A stretch of 5,912 nucleotides of DNA from Nitrosomonadales bacterium (GCA_009885185.1 VFLF01000654.1:1-5912), one strand, 5' to 3'; positions 1 to 5,912 are shown, numbered from the stretch's first letter. Made by a program: numbers and translations. Notes: generated by a model not told the origin, from the letters alone.

Positions 1-1
1 G

Positions 2-547
2 TTCACCATGTCGTTGCTGCGCATGCTGGCGTTCACGCCGGGCGCGCAAGGTGCAGTCGTGCCGAGGACGGCAGCGCCCGCACGCGCGCCGGCGACGGCA
101 CGGCAACCCAAGACGCGCATGGAATCCGCGGCGCCCTTGGCGCCACCAGCGAAAGTCGCGGTGGACGTGAATGCGTCGTGGGATGTCATCGCGGGTGAGC
201 TTGGCCTGATCGGCATGGCGGCGCAGCTTGCACGTAATTGCGCCATGACCGGTTTGACCGCCGAGGAAATCGAACTGAGCCTGCCGAAGGGGCAGGAACG
301 CCTGCTCGACGGCGCGCATCAAAACCGCCTCAAGGCGACGTTGCAGCAGCGATTCGGTAATGCGTTTCGTGTCACTTTCAAGGTGGTGTCGGGCGAAGTG
401 CAGACGCCCGCCGCCGCGGAAAAACGCGAACAGAATGAACGGCAGGCGCAGGCCGCGGCCGCCATCGCCAACGATCCATTCGTGAAAGAGTTGCAGGAAT
501 CGTTTGGCGGTAATGTGAAAAAAGACTCGATACAACCCCTACAGTAG
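2..547 (+). CDS. dnaX: DNA polymerase III subunit tau, C-terminal part (5' end outside window)
   Basis: This is the 3' end of the clamp-loader ATPase gene; 181 residues are visible and the reading frame is open to the left edge. The first visible residues, FTMSLLRMLAF, match the helix that ends the AAA+ and collar part of DnaX (MTLLRMLAF in relatives). A linker rich in Ala and Pro follows (visible residues about 15-50). The remaining 130 residues match the tau-specific C-terminal region that binds the polymerase alpha subunit: a Trp-containing helix (ASWDVIAGELGL), a strand-rich core, an Ala/Gln-rich helix, and an ending KKDSIQPLQ that resembles the ESIRPI ending of E. coli tau. The ATPase domain and any programmed frameshift site for the short gamma form lie outside the window. 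The ATG at 8 is internal and is not the start. The neighbouring ybaB and recR support the call. I am very confident of the identity. Confidence 0.93.
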   Translation, partial: FTMSLLRMLAFTPGAQGAVVPRTAAPARAPATARQPKTRMESAAPLAPPAKVAVDVNASWDVIAGELGLIGMAAQLARNCAMTGLTAEEIELSLPKGQERLLDGAHQNRLKATLQQRFGNAFRVTFKVVSGEVQTPAAAEKREQNERQAQAAAAIANDPFVKELQESFGGNVKKDSIQPLQ

Positions 548-550
548 AGG
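546..550 (+). promoter_or_regulatory. ribosome binding site of ybaB
   Basis: AGAGG overlaps the dnaX stop codon TAG at 545-547. It lies 6 bases before the ATG at 557 and 9 bases before the ATG at 560. The spacing fits either start. The overlap with the stop suggests that ybaB is translated from the dnaX message, possibly by coupling. Confidence 0.6.
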
Positions 551-556
551 CAGATC

Positions 557-892
557 ATGATGAAAGGTCAACTCGCCGGGCTGATGAAGCAGGCGCAGCA
601 GATGCAGGACAATATGAAAAAAATGCAGGACCAGCTCGGCACTATCGAGGTGGAAGGGCAGGCCGGCGCGGGCATGGTGAAGGTGACCATGAATTGCCAA
701 TACGGCGTGCGCCGCGTGGCGATCGACGACAGTTTGCTCAAGGATGCGGCCAACGATAAGGAAATGCTCGAAGACCTGATCGCCGCGGCCATGAACGACG
801 CCGTGCGGCGTGCGGAAGCCATGCGCCAGGAAAAAATGTCCGGCATGACGGCAGGGCTGCCGCTGCCGCCGGGTTTCAAAATGCCGTTCTAA
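557..892 (+). CDS. ybaB: YbaB/EbfC family nucleoid-associated protein
   Basis: This encodes a small DNA-binding protein of 111 residues (109 in E. coli). The family forms dimers shaped like tweezers and coats the nucleoid. The sequence has an N-terminal helix rich in Gln, Met and Lys (residues 3-28, [12 protein letters not shown]), a central beta sheet ([10 protein letters not shown], then [10 protein letters not shown]), the helix [18 protein letters not shown], and the diagnostic C-terminus LPPGFKMPF, which matches the E. coli ending. The gene begins 9 bases after dnaX, the usual position in proteobacteria, where dnaX, ybaB and recR are co-transcribed. Two adjacent ATG codons (557 and 560) are both possible starts; the homology does not decide between them. 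The biological role is not firmly settled in the family, although links to recombination and repair have been proposed from the neighbourhood with recR. Confidence 0.95.
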   Translation: MMKGQLAGLMKQAQQMQDNMKKMQDQLGTIEVEGQAGAGMVKVTMNCQYGVRRVAIDDSLLKDAANDKEMLEDLIAAAMNDAVRRAEAMRQEKMSGMTAGLPLPPGFKMPF

Positions 893-898
893 ATTCAA

Positions 899-967
899 GG
901 ATGAAGGATGAAGGCGGAAGTGTGAAAACCACCGGGTTGGTTTGTTTTCATCCTGCCGCCTTCATTC
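899..967. repeat. imperfect palindrome of degenerate heptamers between ybaB and recR
   Basis: The left arm reads as consecutive 7-base units on the + strand: GGATGAA (899), GGATGAA (906), GGCGGAA (913) and GTGTGAA (920). The right arm, read on the - strand from 967, gives GAATGAA, GGCGGCA and GGATGAA. The arms therefore pair unit by unit, with a further TGAAAA/TTTTCA and CCA/TGG pairing around a small loop near 931-937. This predicts a long, imperfect hairpin in the ybaB-recR spacer. There is no T-run after it, so a standard terminator is unlikely. I recall runs of GGATGAA in spacers of other beta- and gammaproteobacteria, but this is memory and not a search. It may be a dispersed intergenic element that folds in the mRNA. 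Confidence 0.7.
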
Positions 968-979
968 TTGGCTTTCAAC

Positions 980-1576
980 GTGAAACCTCCCTCGATACTT
1001 GATGAGTTGATCAGTGCGCTGCGCTGCCTGCCGGGTGTCGGTCCCAAGTCGGCGCAGCGCATGGCGTATCACTTATTGCAACGCGATCAAGGCGGCGCGG
1101 CGCGCCTGTCTAGCGCCCTGCGTGGCGCGCTGGATCGTATACGCCACTGTGAACGCTGCAACAGTTTTTCCGAGGAAGTGTTGTGTGAGCTGTGCGCATC
1201 GCCGCGCCGTGACGGCACGTTGTTGTGCGTGGTCGAGTCCCCGGGCGACTTGTTGATGGTGGAGCAAACGCAGAGTTACCGCGGGCTGTATTTTGTGTTG
1301 CTGGGCGTGCTGTCGCCGCTGGACGGCGTAGGCCCCAAGGAAATACACCTCGATCGTCTGTTAAAGCGGGCGGCCGACGGCGTGGTGCGCGAAGTGGTGC
1401 TCGCCACCAATTTTACCGCTGAAGGCGAGGCGACAGCACACTACATCGGTGAGTTGCTGGCCGCCCGTGGTATCAGCGTCACACGCATCGCGCGCGGATT
1501 GCCGGTGGGTGGAGAACTTGACCATGTCGATGCCGGCACGCTGGCGCAGGCGGTAATCGAGCGGCGGGCGGTATAA
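980..1576 (+). CDS. recR: recombination mediator protein RecR
   Basis: RecR works with RecF or RecO to load RecA onto gapped single-stranded DNA. From the GTG start the protein has 198 residues, close to the family length of about 200. Visible parts in order: a helix-hairpin-helix region ([16 protein letters not shown], residues 14-29), a four-cysteine zinc site (CERC and CELC, about 53-71), a Toprim domain ([16 protein letters not shown], then [16 protein letters not shown]), [15 protein letters not shown], and the C-terminal [13 protein letters not shown] chose GTG 980 because it puts 15 residues up to the Arg of ALR, exactly as in Pseudomonas RecR. A TTG at 968 would add four residues (MAFN) and would lie at the edge of the palindrome. 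Neither start has a clear Shine-Dalgarno sequence, and no ATG is available back to the in-frame stop at 923, so coupling or a weak start is likely. Confidence 0.95.
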   Translation: MKPPSILDELISALRCLPGVGPKSAQRMAYHLLQRDQGGAARLSSALRGALDRIRHCERCNSFSEEVLCELCASPRRDGTLLCVVESPGDLLMVEQTQSYRGLYFVLLGVLSPLDGVGPKEIHLDRLLKRAADGVVREVVLATNFTAEGEATAHYIGELLAARGISVTRIARGLPVGGELDHVDAGTLAQAVIERRAV

Positions 1577-1617
1577 GTCGGTCGCGGGGCGCATTTAGCA
1601 AGTTACACTGCAAGCCG

Positions 1618-1641
1618 GCTGCGGCAATTCCGCGGCATTTT
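1618..1641 (+). terminator. possible weak terminator or leader hairpin between recR and rluB
   Basis: GCTGCGG (1618-1624) pairs with CCGCGGC (1630-1636) with one G-T wobble around a 5-base CAATT loop. ATTTT follows at 1637-1641. The stem is short and the T-run has only four bases, so termination would be inefficient. It could equally be a leader hairpin of rluB. Confidence 0.3.
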
Positions 1642-1645
1642 CACA

Positions 1646-1650
1646 AAAGG
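1646..1650 (+). promoter_or_regulatory. ribosome binding site of rluB
   Basis: AAAGG lies 8 bases before the TTG at 1659. This spacing is good, and it is the main reason for accepting a TTG start, as there is no in-frame ATG or GTG upstream before the TAG at 1596. Confidence 0.5.
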
Positions 1651-1658
1651 TCATCCCA

Positions 1659-2576
1659 TTGTCTCGAAGTCCCAAGTCCCAAGGACGCAGACCAAGCACT
1701 GAAGAAGCGCAGTCGCAAAAGCTGCAAAAAGTACTGGCGCAGGCCGGCCTGGGCTCACGTCGCGCCATGGAAACATGGATCGAGGCGGCGCGCGTTACGG
1801 TCAACGGCAAACTGGCGAAAATCGGCACGCGCGTAACCGCGTCCGACAAGATTCAGGTTGATGGGCGGGCGGTGCGCTTGGAGTCGGCGGCGCAGCCGGC
1901 GCGCGTGCTGATTTATCACAAGCCCGAAGGCGAAATCGTCACGCGCGACGACCCGCAGGGGCGCGAAACGGTGTTTTCAAAATTGCCGCCTCTGCGCGGG
2001 GCGCGCTGGTTATCAATTGGGCGGCTGGATGTCAGTACCAGCGGGTTATTGATATTTACCACGGATGGCGAGCTGGCGAACAGCATGATGCATCCGCGCT
2101 TTGAGGTGGAGCGCGAATACGCAGCCAGAGTGTTCGGCTCTTTGTCGCCGGAGCAGGCCGGGCAGTTGCGCGCCGGCATCACGCTGGATGATGGTGAGGC
2201 ACATTTTGAGTCGCTGGAGGATGAAGGCGGAGAGGGGACGAACCACTGGTATCGCGTGGTGGTGACGGAAGGGCGTAATCGACTGGTGCGGCGTTTGTTC
2301 GAGGCGGTCGGATTCACCGTGAGCCGACTGATGCGCGTGCGCTTTGGCGTACTGAAATTGCCGCCACGTCTGAAGCGCGGTCAGATTGGCGAGCTGGAAC
2401 CGGATGAAGTGCGCCGCCTTGTCGAATGGGTGTCGCGTCCCGCCAGTCCCACAAGGGCGCCGGGCCGCGTCAAGTCGCCGCGCGACAAGACAAAGACACA
2501 GTCATCGCCGCCGCTGGTTTCCAGCCAGAAAAACGGCAAGCGAGGCCAGGTGCGCTCCACCCGCTCGCGTGCGTGA
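1659..2576 (+). CDS. rluB: 23S rRNA pseudouridine synthase RluB (RsuA family)
   Basis: RluB converts U2605 of 23S rRNA (E. coli numbering) to pseudouridine. The protein has 305 residues. It has a short basic leader (1-18), an S4 RNA-binding domain (about 20-67, KLQKVLAQAGLGSRRAMETW), the segment HKPEGEIVTRDDPQGR, the catalytic loop GRLDVSTSGLL (121-131, catalytic Asp124), HPRFEVEREYAARV, GGEGTNHWYRV and VTEGRNRLVRRLFEAVG. A basic, Ser/Pro-rich, disordered-looking tail runs from about 258 to 305; E. coli RluB also has a basic tail. RluE and RluF are less likely because of the N-terminal S4 domain together with the GARW/GGEGxNxWY pattern typical of RluB. The leader is partly encoded by a heptamer repeat tract (AAGTCCC twice from 1667). 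The last 65 codons overlap prmB on the other strand. Confidence 0.94.
   Translation: MSRSPKSQGRRPSTEEAQSQKLQKVLAQAGLGSRRAMETWIEAARVTVNGKLAKIGTRVTASDKIQVDGRAVRLESAAQPARVLIYHKPEGEIVTRDDPQGRETVFSKLPPLRGARWLSIGRLDVSTSGLLIFTTDGELANSMMHPRFEVEREYAARVFGSLSPEQAGQLRAGITLDDGEAHFESLEDEGGEGTNHWYRVVVTEGRNRLVRRLFEAVGFTVSRLMRVRFGVLKLPPRLKRGQIGELEPDEVRRLVEWVSRPASPTRAPGRVKSPRDKTKTQSSPPLVSSQKNGKRGQVRSTRSRA
1667..1683 (+). repeat. AAGTCCC heptamer tandem repeat inside the rluB start
   Basis: Two perfect copies of AAGTCCC (1667-1673 and 1674-1680) are followed by AAG of a third. The tract encodes part of the RluB leader (RSPKSQGRR) ahead of the S4 domain. I recall AAGTCCC tandem runs in intergenic DNA of some proteobacteria, so this may be a repeat remnant read into the N-terminus. 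With only 2.4 copies, chance is possible. Confidence 0.5.
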
Positions 2577-3379
2577 CCGCATTCGACCATGAGCAGGCCG
2601 TCCGCGGTGAGATGCTCGGCTGCCTGCGCCAGAATAATCCGCACTGCGTCCAGTCCGTCGCCGCCGCCCGCCAGCGCCAGTGCAGGTTCCCGCCGGTATT
2701 CGAGCGGCAGCTTGCGCATGATGGGCGCGCGTACATACGGCGGATTTGAAATAATCAGATCGTAGCGGCGCTTTCCCAGTCCCTGAAAGTAGTCGGACGG
2801 GATGGCATGGATTCGCTTCGTCAGCCGGTAACGCCGCACATTGATACGGGCAACGTCGAGTGCATCGGAAGAGATGTCCGCGGCGTCCACGCGCGCCTGT
2901 TTGAAGCGCCTGGCGGCGAGGATGGCAAGGCAGCCGGAGCCTGTACACAGGTCGAGCGCGCGCCGCACACGGCTTGCCACGGGCCAGCACGGCGACGCGT
3001 CGTCCAGCAACAGTTCAGCAATGTACGAGCGCGGAACAATCACGCGTTCATCGGTATAAAAGCGATGGGGGCCAAGCCAGGCTTCCTGCGTGAGATAGGC
3101 AGCGGGAATACGCTGTCGGACACGTTGCTCGAATAGTTGTAACACGCGGGCGCTTTCCCCGGCGGTGACCGGGCGCCGGACGGGTAATTGATCCAGCGGC
3201 AATTTAAGTGCGTGCAGCGCAAGATAAACCGCTTCGTCGCGCGCATTGGTAGTGCCATGGCCGTAGGCGAGTTTGGCCGTGTTGAAACCGTGCTCGCCCA
3301 AGCGCACGAGCGCACCGAGCGTGGTGGGCAGCTTCGCCGTACTGGTGCTCGCGCGCGCGCGCTGGAGCGGTCTAGCCAA
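2381..3379 (-). CDS. prmB: ribosomal protein uL3 glutamine N5-methyltransferase PrmB
   Basis: PrmB transfers a methyl group from S-adenosylmethionine to the side-chain amide of a conserved Gln of ribosomal protein L3. The protein has 332 residues against 310 in E. coli. It has a helical N-terminal substrate domain (YGHGTTNARDEAV at 39-51, RIPAAYLTQEAW at 90-101, ERVIVPRS at 111-118), the SAM-binding motif LDLCTGSGC (142-150), VDAADISSDAL, and the catalytic SNPPY (211-215), followed by LEYRREPALALAGGGDGL. The conserved fold ends near FVLSRGDL (296-303); about 29 extra residues follow and lie antisense to conserved rluB codons. The TTG start overlaps the pilU stop by 8 bases, which suggests translational coupling; no good Shine-Dalgarno is visible. 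A GTG at codon 25 would cut into the N-terminal domain. HemK/PrmC is less likely because YGHGT and the GGGDGL context are PrmB-like. Confidence 0.94.
   Translation of the reverse strand: MARPLQRARASTSTAKLPTTLGALVRLGEHGFNTAKLAYGHGTTNARDEAVYLALHALKLPLDQLPVRRPVTAGESARVLQLFEQRVRQRIPAAYLTQEAWLGPHRFYTDERVIVPRSYIAELLLDDASPCWPVASRVRRALDLCTGSGCLAILAARRFKQARVDAADISSDALDVARINVRRYRLTKRIHAIPSDYFQGLGKRRYDLIISNPPYVRAPIMRKLPLEYRREPALALAGGGDGLDAVRIILAQAAEHLTADGLLMVECGHARERVERTWPRLPFFWLETSGGDDCVFVLSRGDLTRPGALVGLAGRDTHSTRRRTSSGSSSPI
3350..3362. repeat. (CG)6C dinucleotide tract at the prmB start
   Basis: A 13-base alternating CG tract falls within codons 6-10 of prmB (encoding RARA). Such tracts can slip during replication. 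A change of one unit would shift the frame almost at the start of PrmB. Confidence 0.6.
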
Positions 3380-4550
3380 GCGCGTCGAGATTGAGTTTGA
3401 TGCTGGTGATATCGTCCTGCGGTTTGTTCACCGGTGCTGCGGCGGTGGCTGACCCGCCTGCGGATTTGTCGTCATGCTTCATGGCATTGTCGATCAGCCA
3501 GCGCAGGTTGGTGGGGGAATCCGAGTTGGCCAGGGCTTCATCCAGTGTGATGATACCGGCGGTATAGTGATTGAACAGCGCTTGCTCAAAGGTTTGCGAA
3601 CCGGGCGCCATGCTTTGTTCCATCGCTTCTTTGATACCGTCAATTTCACCTTTATTAATCAGCTCCTGGATATACTTCGTGTTGAGCAAGACTTCCACCG
3701 CTGGCACGCGCCTTCCGTCCCCGGTGCGCACCAGACGCTGCGAAATCACGCAACGGATGCCGATGGAAAGATCCGCCAGCACAGCGTCACGCATGTCGCG
3801 CGGGAAAAAATTGACGATACGATTCAGCGCGTTATAGCTATTATTGGCGTGCAGCGTAGTCATGCACAGGTGTCCGGTTTGCGCGAATAGCAGGGCGCTT
3901 TGCAGGGTTTCCTTGTCACGTATTTCGCCGATCATCAGCAGATCGGGCGCTTCGCGCATGGCGCTGATCAAGGCAGCTTCGTACGAGTGCGTGTCCACGC
4001 GTACTTCGCGCTGATTCACGATGGATTTCTTGTGTCGGAAAGCGAACTCGACAGGATCTTCGATAGTGAGAATATGCCCGGAGCGGATGGTGTTGCGGTA
4101 GTCGATCATCGACGCCATCGTGGTGGATTTGCCCGAACCGGTTGAGCCGACAATCAGAATCAGCCCCAACTTTTCCATGATGACTTCCTTGAGGATCGGC
4201 GGCAACCCCAAGGAATCGAATGCCGGCACATCCGGCTTGACGAAGCGTACCACCATGCTGACCGAGTTGCGCTGCTGAAAAATATTGACGCGGAAGTTGC
4301 CGATGGTGCCGTCCGGGCCAGACTCGCCGCGGCGCGCGAAATTCATTTCGCGCTTTTCCTCGAATTCCTTGATCTGCTGCGGCGACATCAGTTCATAGCA
4401 GATTTGCTTGACTTGCGCCGGATCCAGCGACTGGCTGTTGATCGGCATCACGGTGCCGTTGATCTTGATCTGGATCGGCGCACCCGCCGTGAAAAACATG
4501 TCTGATGCCTGTTTTTCAGCCATCAACTTGAACAACGGATCAACAAACAT
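3372..4550 (-). CDS. pilU: type IV pilus retraction ATPase PilU
   Basis: This is a hexameric cytoplasmic ATPase of the PilT/PilU group. PilU assists PilT in pulling back type IV pili for twitching motility. The protein has 392 residues. It has an N-terminal PAS-like domain (about 1-100, with KQASDMFFTAGAP), Walker A GSTGSGKS (135-142), an Asp box (HILTIEDPVEF, 159-169), Walker B with the catalytic Glu (LLMIGEIRD, Glu209), and a His box (GHLCMTTLHANN, 226-237). INFFP-like VNFFP and VEVLLNT follow. GHLC...LHANN, ALNRIVNFFP and QTFEQALFNHY point to PilU and not PilT. The C-terminal 30 residues are low in complexity. The start is ATG at 4550 with AAGGG 9 bases upstream. No pilT is adjacent, which is unusual since pilT and pilU are commonly neighbours. 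Confidence 0.92.
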   Translation of the reverse strand: MFVDPLFKLMAEKQASDMFFTAGAPIQIKINGTVMPINSQSLDPAQVKQICYELMSPQQIKEFEEKREMNFARRGESGPDGTIGNFRVNIFQQRNSVSMVVRFVKPDVPAFDSLGLPPILKEVIMEKLGLILIVGSTGSGKSTTMASMIDYRNTIRSGHILTIEDPVEFAFRHKKSIVNQREVRVDTHSYEAALISAMREAPDLLMIGEIRDKETLQSALLFAQTGHLCMTTLHANNSYNALNRIVNFFPRDMRDAVLADLSIGIRCVISQRLVRTGDGRRVPAVEVLLNTKYIQELINKGEIDGIKEAMEQSMAPGSQTFEQALFNHYTAGIITLDEALANSDSPTNLRWLIDNAMKHDDKSAGGSATAAAPVNKPQDDITSIKLNLDALG

Positions 4551-4559
4551 AGTGTTTTA

Positions 4560-4564
4560 CCCTT
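4560..4564 (-). promoter_or_regulatory. ribosome binding site of pilU
   Basis: AAGGG on the - strand lies 9 bases before the ATG ending at 4550. It is the clearest Shine-Dalgarno sequence of the leftward genes and supports this start over later ATGs. Confidence 0.6.
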
Positions 4565-4645
4565 GATTTAAATGACTTGATGGTGCGTGTATCTCCGTGT
4601 CGAGGGGCAACGAAATTATGTTCTCGTGCGCTTCCCGTCAGTCCG

Positions 4646-5338
4646 CTAGATTCGCGGCGGCGTAAATGACATCGGCAGTGGCGCATCAGTGGACCTGCCA
4701 TAGTCACGCAGGCAGTTGGGTTGGGCAAGTACGACCTTGCCGATTTCTTCGAGGAAATCCCTCTTGATATCCTCTATACCGAAGGATTGCTTAACATCAC
4801 CCAGCAGTTCGACATTGCGTAATGTCAAGTGCATCATCCCTTTGTCCCAGTCTCCGCTGATGGTAATTGACGCGGGTATCTTGCCAAATACGGTTATCGC
4901 TCCGCGTACGATGCGGCCTTTGTCATCACGAATATCCGTTGACTCAAATGGCAAACTGTAGGCCCATAGATACTCCTTCATTCTGGCTATCTGGCGTTCC
5001 TCTTTTTCAAAAGTCAATTTCTCGTTGTTAGTCAGCGAAAATAGAAGGTTGACCTCCGCTAAAGCCTCGCCGCCGGGAATTGACTTACGTCTATCACGCG
5101 TGGTGTAGCCGCCCTGCAGAAGATTGGTCAGCTTTGTGCTGCCCTCGATATAAAACTGGCGGCGTACATCGGGTTTTAGTACATTGAGCGTTGTAGCAAG
5201 TTCAGTGAAGTAACTCGATGCCTCTTTCAGCAGCTCTTGCGCGCGCGGGAAGTTATTCTTGTTAGTTTGCGTATCGGTTTCGGGCGGCGCGTTTAGCTTT
5301 GCTTCCGCTTGTTTTTTCAGATCATCCAGTAGGCCCAT
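4646..5338 (-). CDS. uncharacterised 230-residue cytoplasmic protein
   Basis: I do not recognise a named family. The protein begins with an amphipathic helix (MGLLDDLKKQAEAKL), then a polar linker rich in Thr and Asn (17-30), then a helix ending in TTLNVLKPDVRRQF (about 49-62). A mixed middle follows with alternating charged and hydrophobic segments (LLFSLTNNEKLTF; RGAITVFGKIPASITISGDWD; MMHLTLRNVELLG), and a C-terminal helix DIKRDFLEEIGKVVLAQPN. No signal peptide, membrane segment or metal motif is seen. The layout resembles, from memory, uncharacterised proteins of proteobacteria that start GLLDxLK and carry a 'LNVVKPEVR'-like segment; this is inference. I chose ATG 5338 because an upstream ATG at 5404 would add 22 basic residues before the family-like start; AGGA lies 11 bases upstream. 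Five 60-base lines counted here average 48% GC, against 67-73% for lines counted in recR and prmB. It sits between dapD and pilU, 95 bases from pilU. Confidence 0.82.
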   Translation of the reverse strand: MGLLDDLKKQAEAKLNAPPETDTQTNKNNFPRAQELLKEASSYFTELATTLNVLKPDVRRQFYIEGSTKLTNLLQGGYTTRDRRKSIPGGEALAEVNLLFSLTNNEKLTFEKEERQIARMKEYLWAYSLPFESTDIRDDKGRIVRGAITVFGKIPASITISGDWDKGMMHLTLRNVELLGDVKQSFGIEDIKRDFLEEIGKVVLAQPNCLRDYGRSTDAPLPMSFTPPRI

Positions 5339-5410
5339 ATTATGTTCATTCCTGACGAGTTTCCTGCCTGCGCAAGGTCGCTTGGCTAGGGCGTGCGTTG
5401 CCAAGATGGC

Positions 5411-5439
5411 ATTGTGCCTATATCTACCGGCGGTTGCAA
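5411..5439 (-). promoter_or_regulatory. candidate sigma70-type promoter for the uncharacterised gene
   Basis: On the - strand, TTGCAA (5434-5439) and CACAAT (5411-5416) are separated by exactly 17 bases. Each hexamer matches four of six consensus bases. It lies in the 131-base gap downstream of dapD and about 70 bases before the ATG at 5338, so the gene may be transcribed independently of dapD. The match is modest and could be chance. Confidence 0.35.
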
Positions 5440-5469
5440 AGGGTACTAGGGTGGCTTGTATAAACCGAG

Positions 5470-5912
5470 TCAGTCGCCACGCAGCAGGTCGTTAATACTG
5501 GTTTTGGCGCGCGTTTGCGCATCCACTTGTTTGACGATCACGGCGCAATACAGATTGCATTCCCCGGTCGGCGAGGGTAGCGAGCCGGGCACCACCACCG
5601 AGCCCGCGGGCACGCGTCCGTACAATACCTTGCCGGTTTCACGATGATAGATTTTGGTGCTTTGGCCGATGAATACGCCCATGGAAATCACCGCGCCGGT
5701 TTCCACCACCACGCCTTCGACGATCTCGGAGCGCGCGCCGATAAAGCAATTGTCCTCGATGATGGTGGGGTTGGCCTGCAGCGGTTCCAGCACGCCGCCA
5801 ATGCCCACACCGCCGGACAGATGCACGTTCTTCCCGATTTGCGCGCACGAGCCGACCGTCGCCCAAGTGTCCACCATGGTGGATTCATCGACGTAGGCGC
5901 CGATGTTGACGA
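5470..5912 (-). CDS. dapD: tetrahydrodipicolinate N-succinyltransferase, C-terminal part (5' end outside window)
   Basis: DapD adds a succinyl group from succinyl-CoA to tetrahydrodipicolinate in the diaminopimelate branch that supplies lysine and cell-wall peptide. About 146 residues are visible, matching E. coli residues 128 to the end nearly residue for residue. The first visible part is [11 protein letters not shown], then the hexapeptide-repeat left-handed beta helix ([39 protein letters not shown]). Asp of MVDTWA and Glu of GARSE correspond to Asp141 and Glu189, which are the proposed catalytic pair. [13 protein letters not shown] and [14 protein letters not shown] follow, then the ending SINDLLRGD. 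The ATG at 5877 is internal. The frame stays open to the right edge, so the gene continues outside the window. Its GC content looks like that of the other housekeeping genes. Confidence 0.96.
   Translation of the reverse strand, partial: VNIGAYVDESTMVDTWATVGSCAQIGKNVHLSGGVGIGGVLEPLQANPTIIEDNCFIGARSEIVEGVVVETGAVISMGVFIGQSTKIYHRETGKVLYGRVPAGSVVVPGSLPSPTGECNLYCAVIVKQVDAQTRAKTSINDLLRGD

Noticed and set aside
518..524. AAAAAAG, the slippery heptamer known from the E. coli dnaX frameshift
   Set aside because: The reading frame here is AAA AAA GAC, not A AAA AAG, and the site lies at the extreme 3' end of the gene, far from where the gamma form would be made.
2219..2231. A 13-base match (GGATGAAGGCGGA) inside rluB to the heptamer palindrome at 906-918
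   Set aside because: It encodes the conserved GGEG region of RluB, so coding constraint plus similar base composition explains it well enough; no paired arm is present.
2502..2990. 162-codon open frame on the - strand within prmB in another frame
   Set aside because: prmB is clearly the real frame by its SAM and NPPY motifs; this is a high-GC shadow with an Arg/Ala-rich product.
3474..3890. 138-codon open frame on the + strand opposite pilU
   Set aside because: It is antisense to conserved PilU motifs, has no recognisable protein features, and is a shadow of the GC-rich coding frame.
4615..4641. CATAAT with CTGACG upstream of pilU as a promoter on the - strand
   Set aside because: The spacing is only 15 bases and the -35 match is partial, so it is not better than chance.
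5339..5404. Upstream ATG extending the uncharacterised protein by 22 residues
   Set aside because: The added residues are basic and unlike a family start, and the ATG at 5338 begins a typical amphipathic GLLDDLK helix with a nearby AGGA.

Overview
The window looks like an ordinary chromosomal segment of a GC-rich proteobacterium, most likely a gammaproteobacterium, with a betaproteobacterium not excluded. The basis is close residue-level resemblance, from memory, of DnaX, YbaB, RecR, RluB, PrmB, PilU and DapD to their Escherichia coli or Pseudomonas counterparts, together with the classic dnaX-ybaB-recR order. I cannot name a genus. No tRNA, rRNA, CRISPR array, insertion sequence or complete mobile element is visible.

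Layout: the first part reads rightward. It holds the 3' end of dnaX (tau subunit of DNA polymerase III), then ybaB (nucleoid-associated protein) 9 bases later, then recR (recombination mediator) after a 75-90 base spacer filled by an imperfect palindrome of degenerate 7-base units. rluB (23S rRNA pseudouridine synthase) follows after about 80 bases and starts at TTG. The second part reads leftward. From the right edge it holds the 3' part of dapD (lysine and peptidoglycan precursor synthesis), an unrecognised 230-residue protein gene with lower GC, pilU (accessory type IV pilus retraction ATPase) and prmB (glutamine methyltransferase of ribosomal protein uL3). pilU and prmB overlap by 8 bases. 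rluB and prmB converge and overlap tail to tail by 196 bases, so both strands are coding there.

Functional themes: DNA replication and repair (dnaX, ybaB, recR), ribosome modification (rluB on rRNA, prmB on uL3), diaminopimelate synthesis (dapD) and twitching motility (pilU). All recognised proteins keep their key motifs. I found no evidence of a wholly new multi-gene system. The most interesting points are the antisense overlap of rluB and prmB, two different heptamer repeat tracts placed at gene starts (one inside the RluB N-terminus), and the uncharacterised gene between dapD and pilU.
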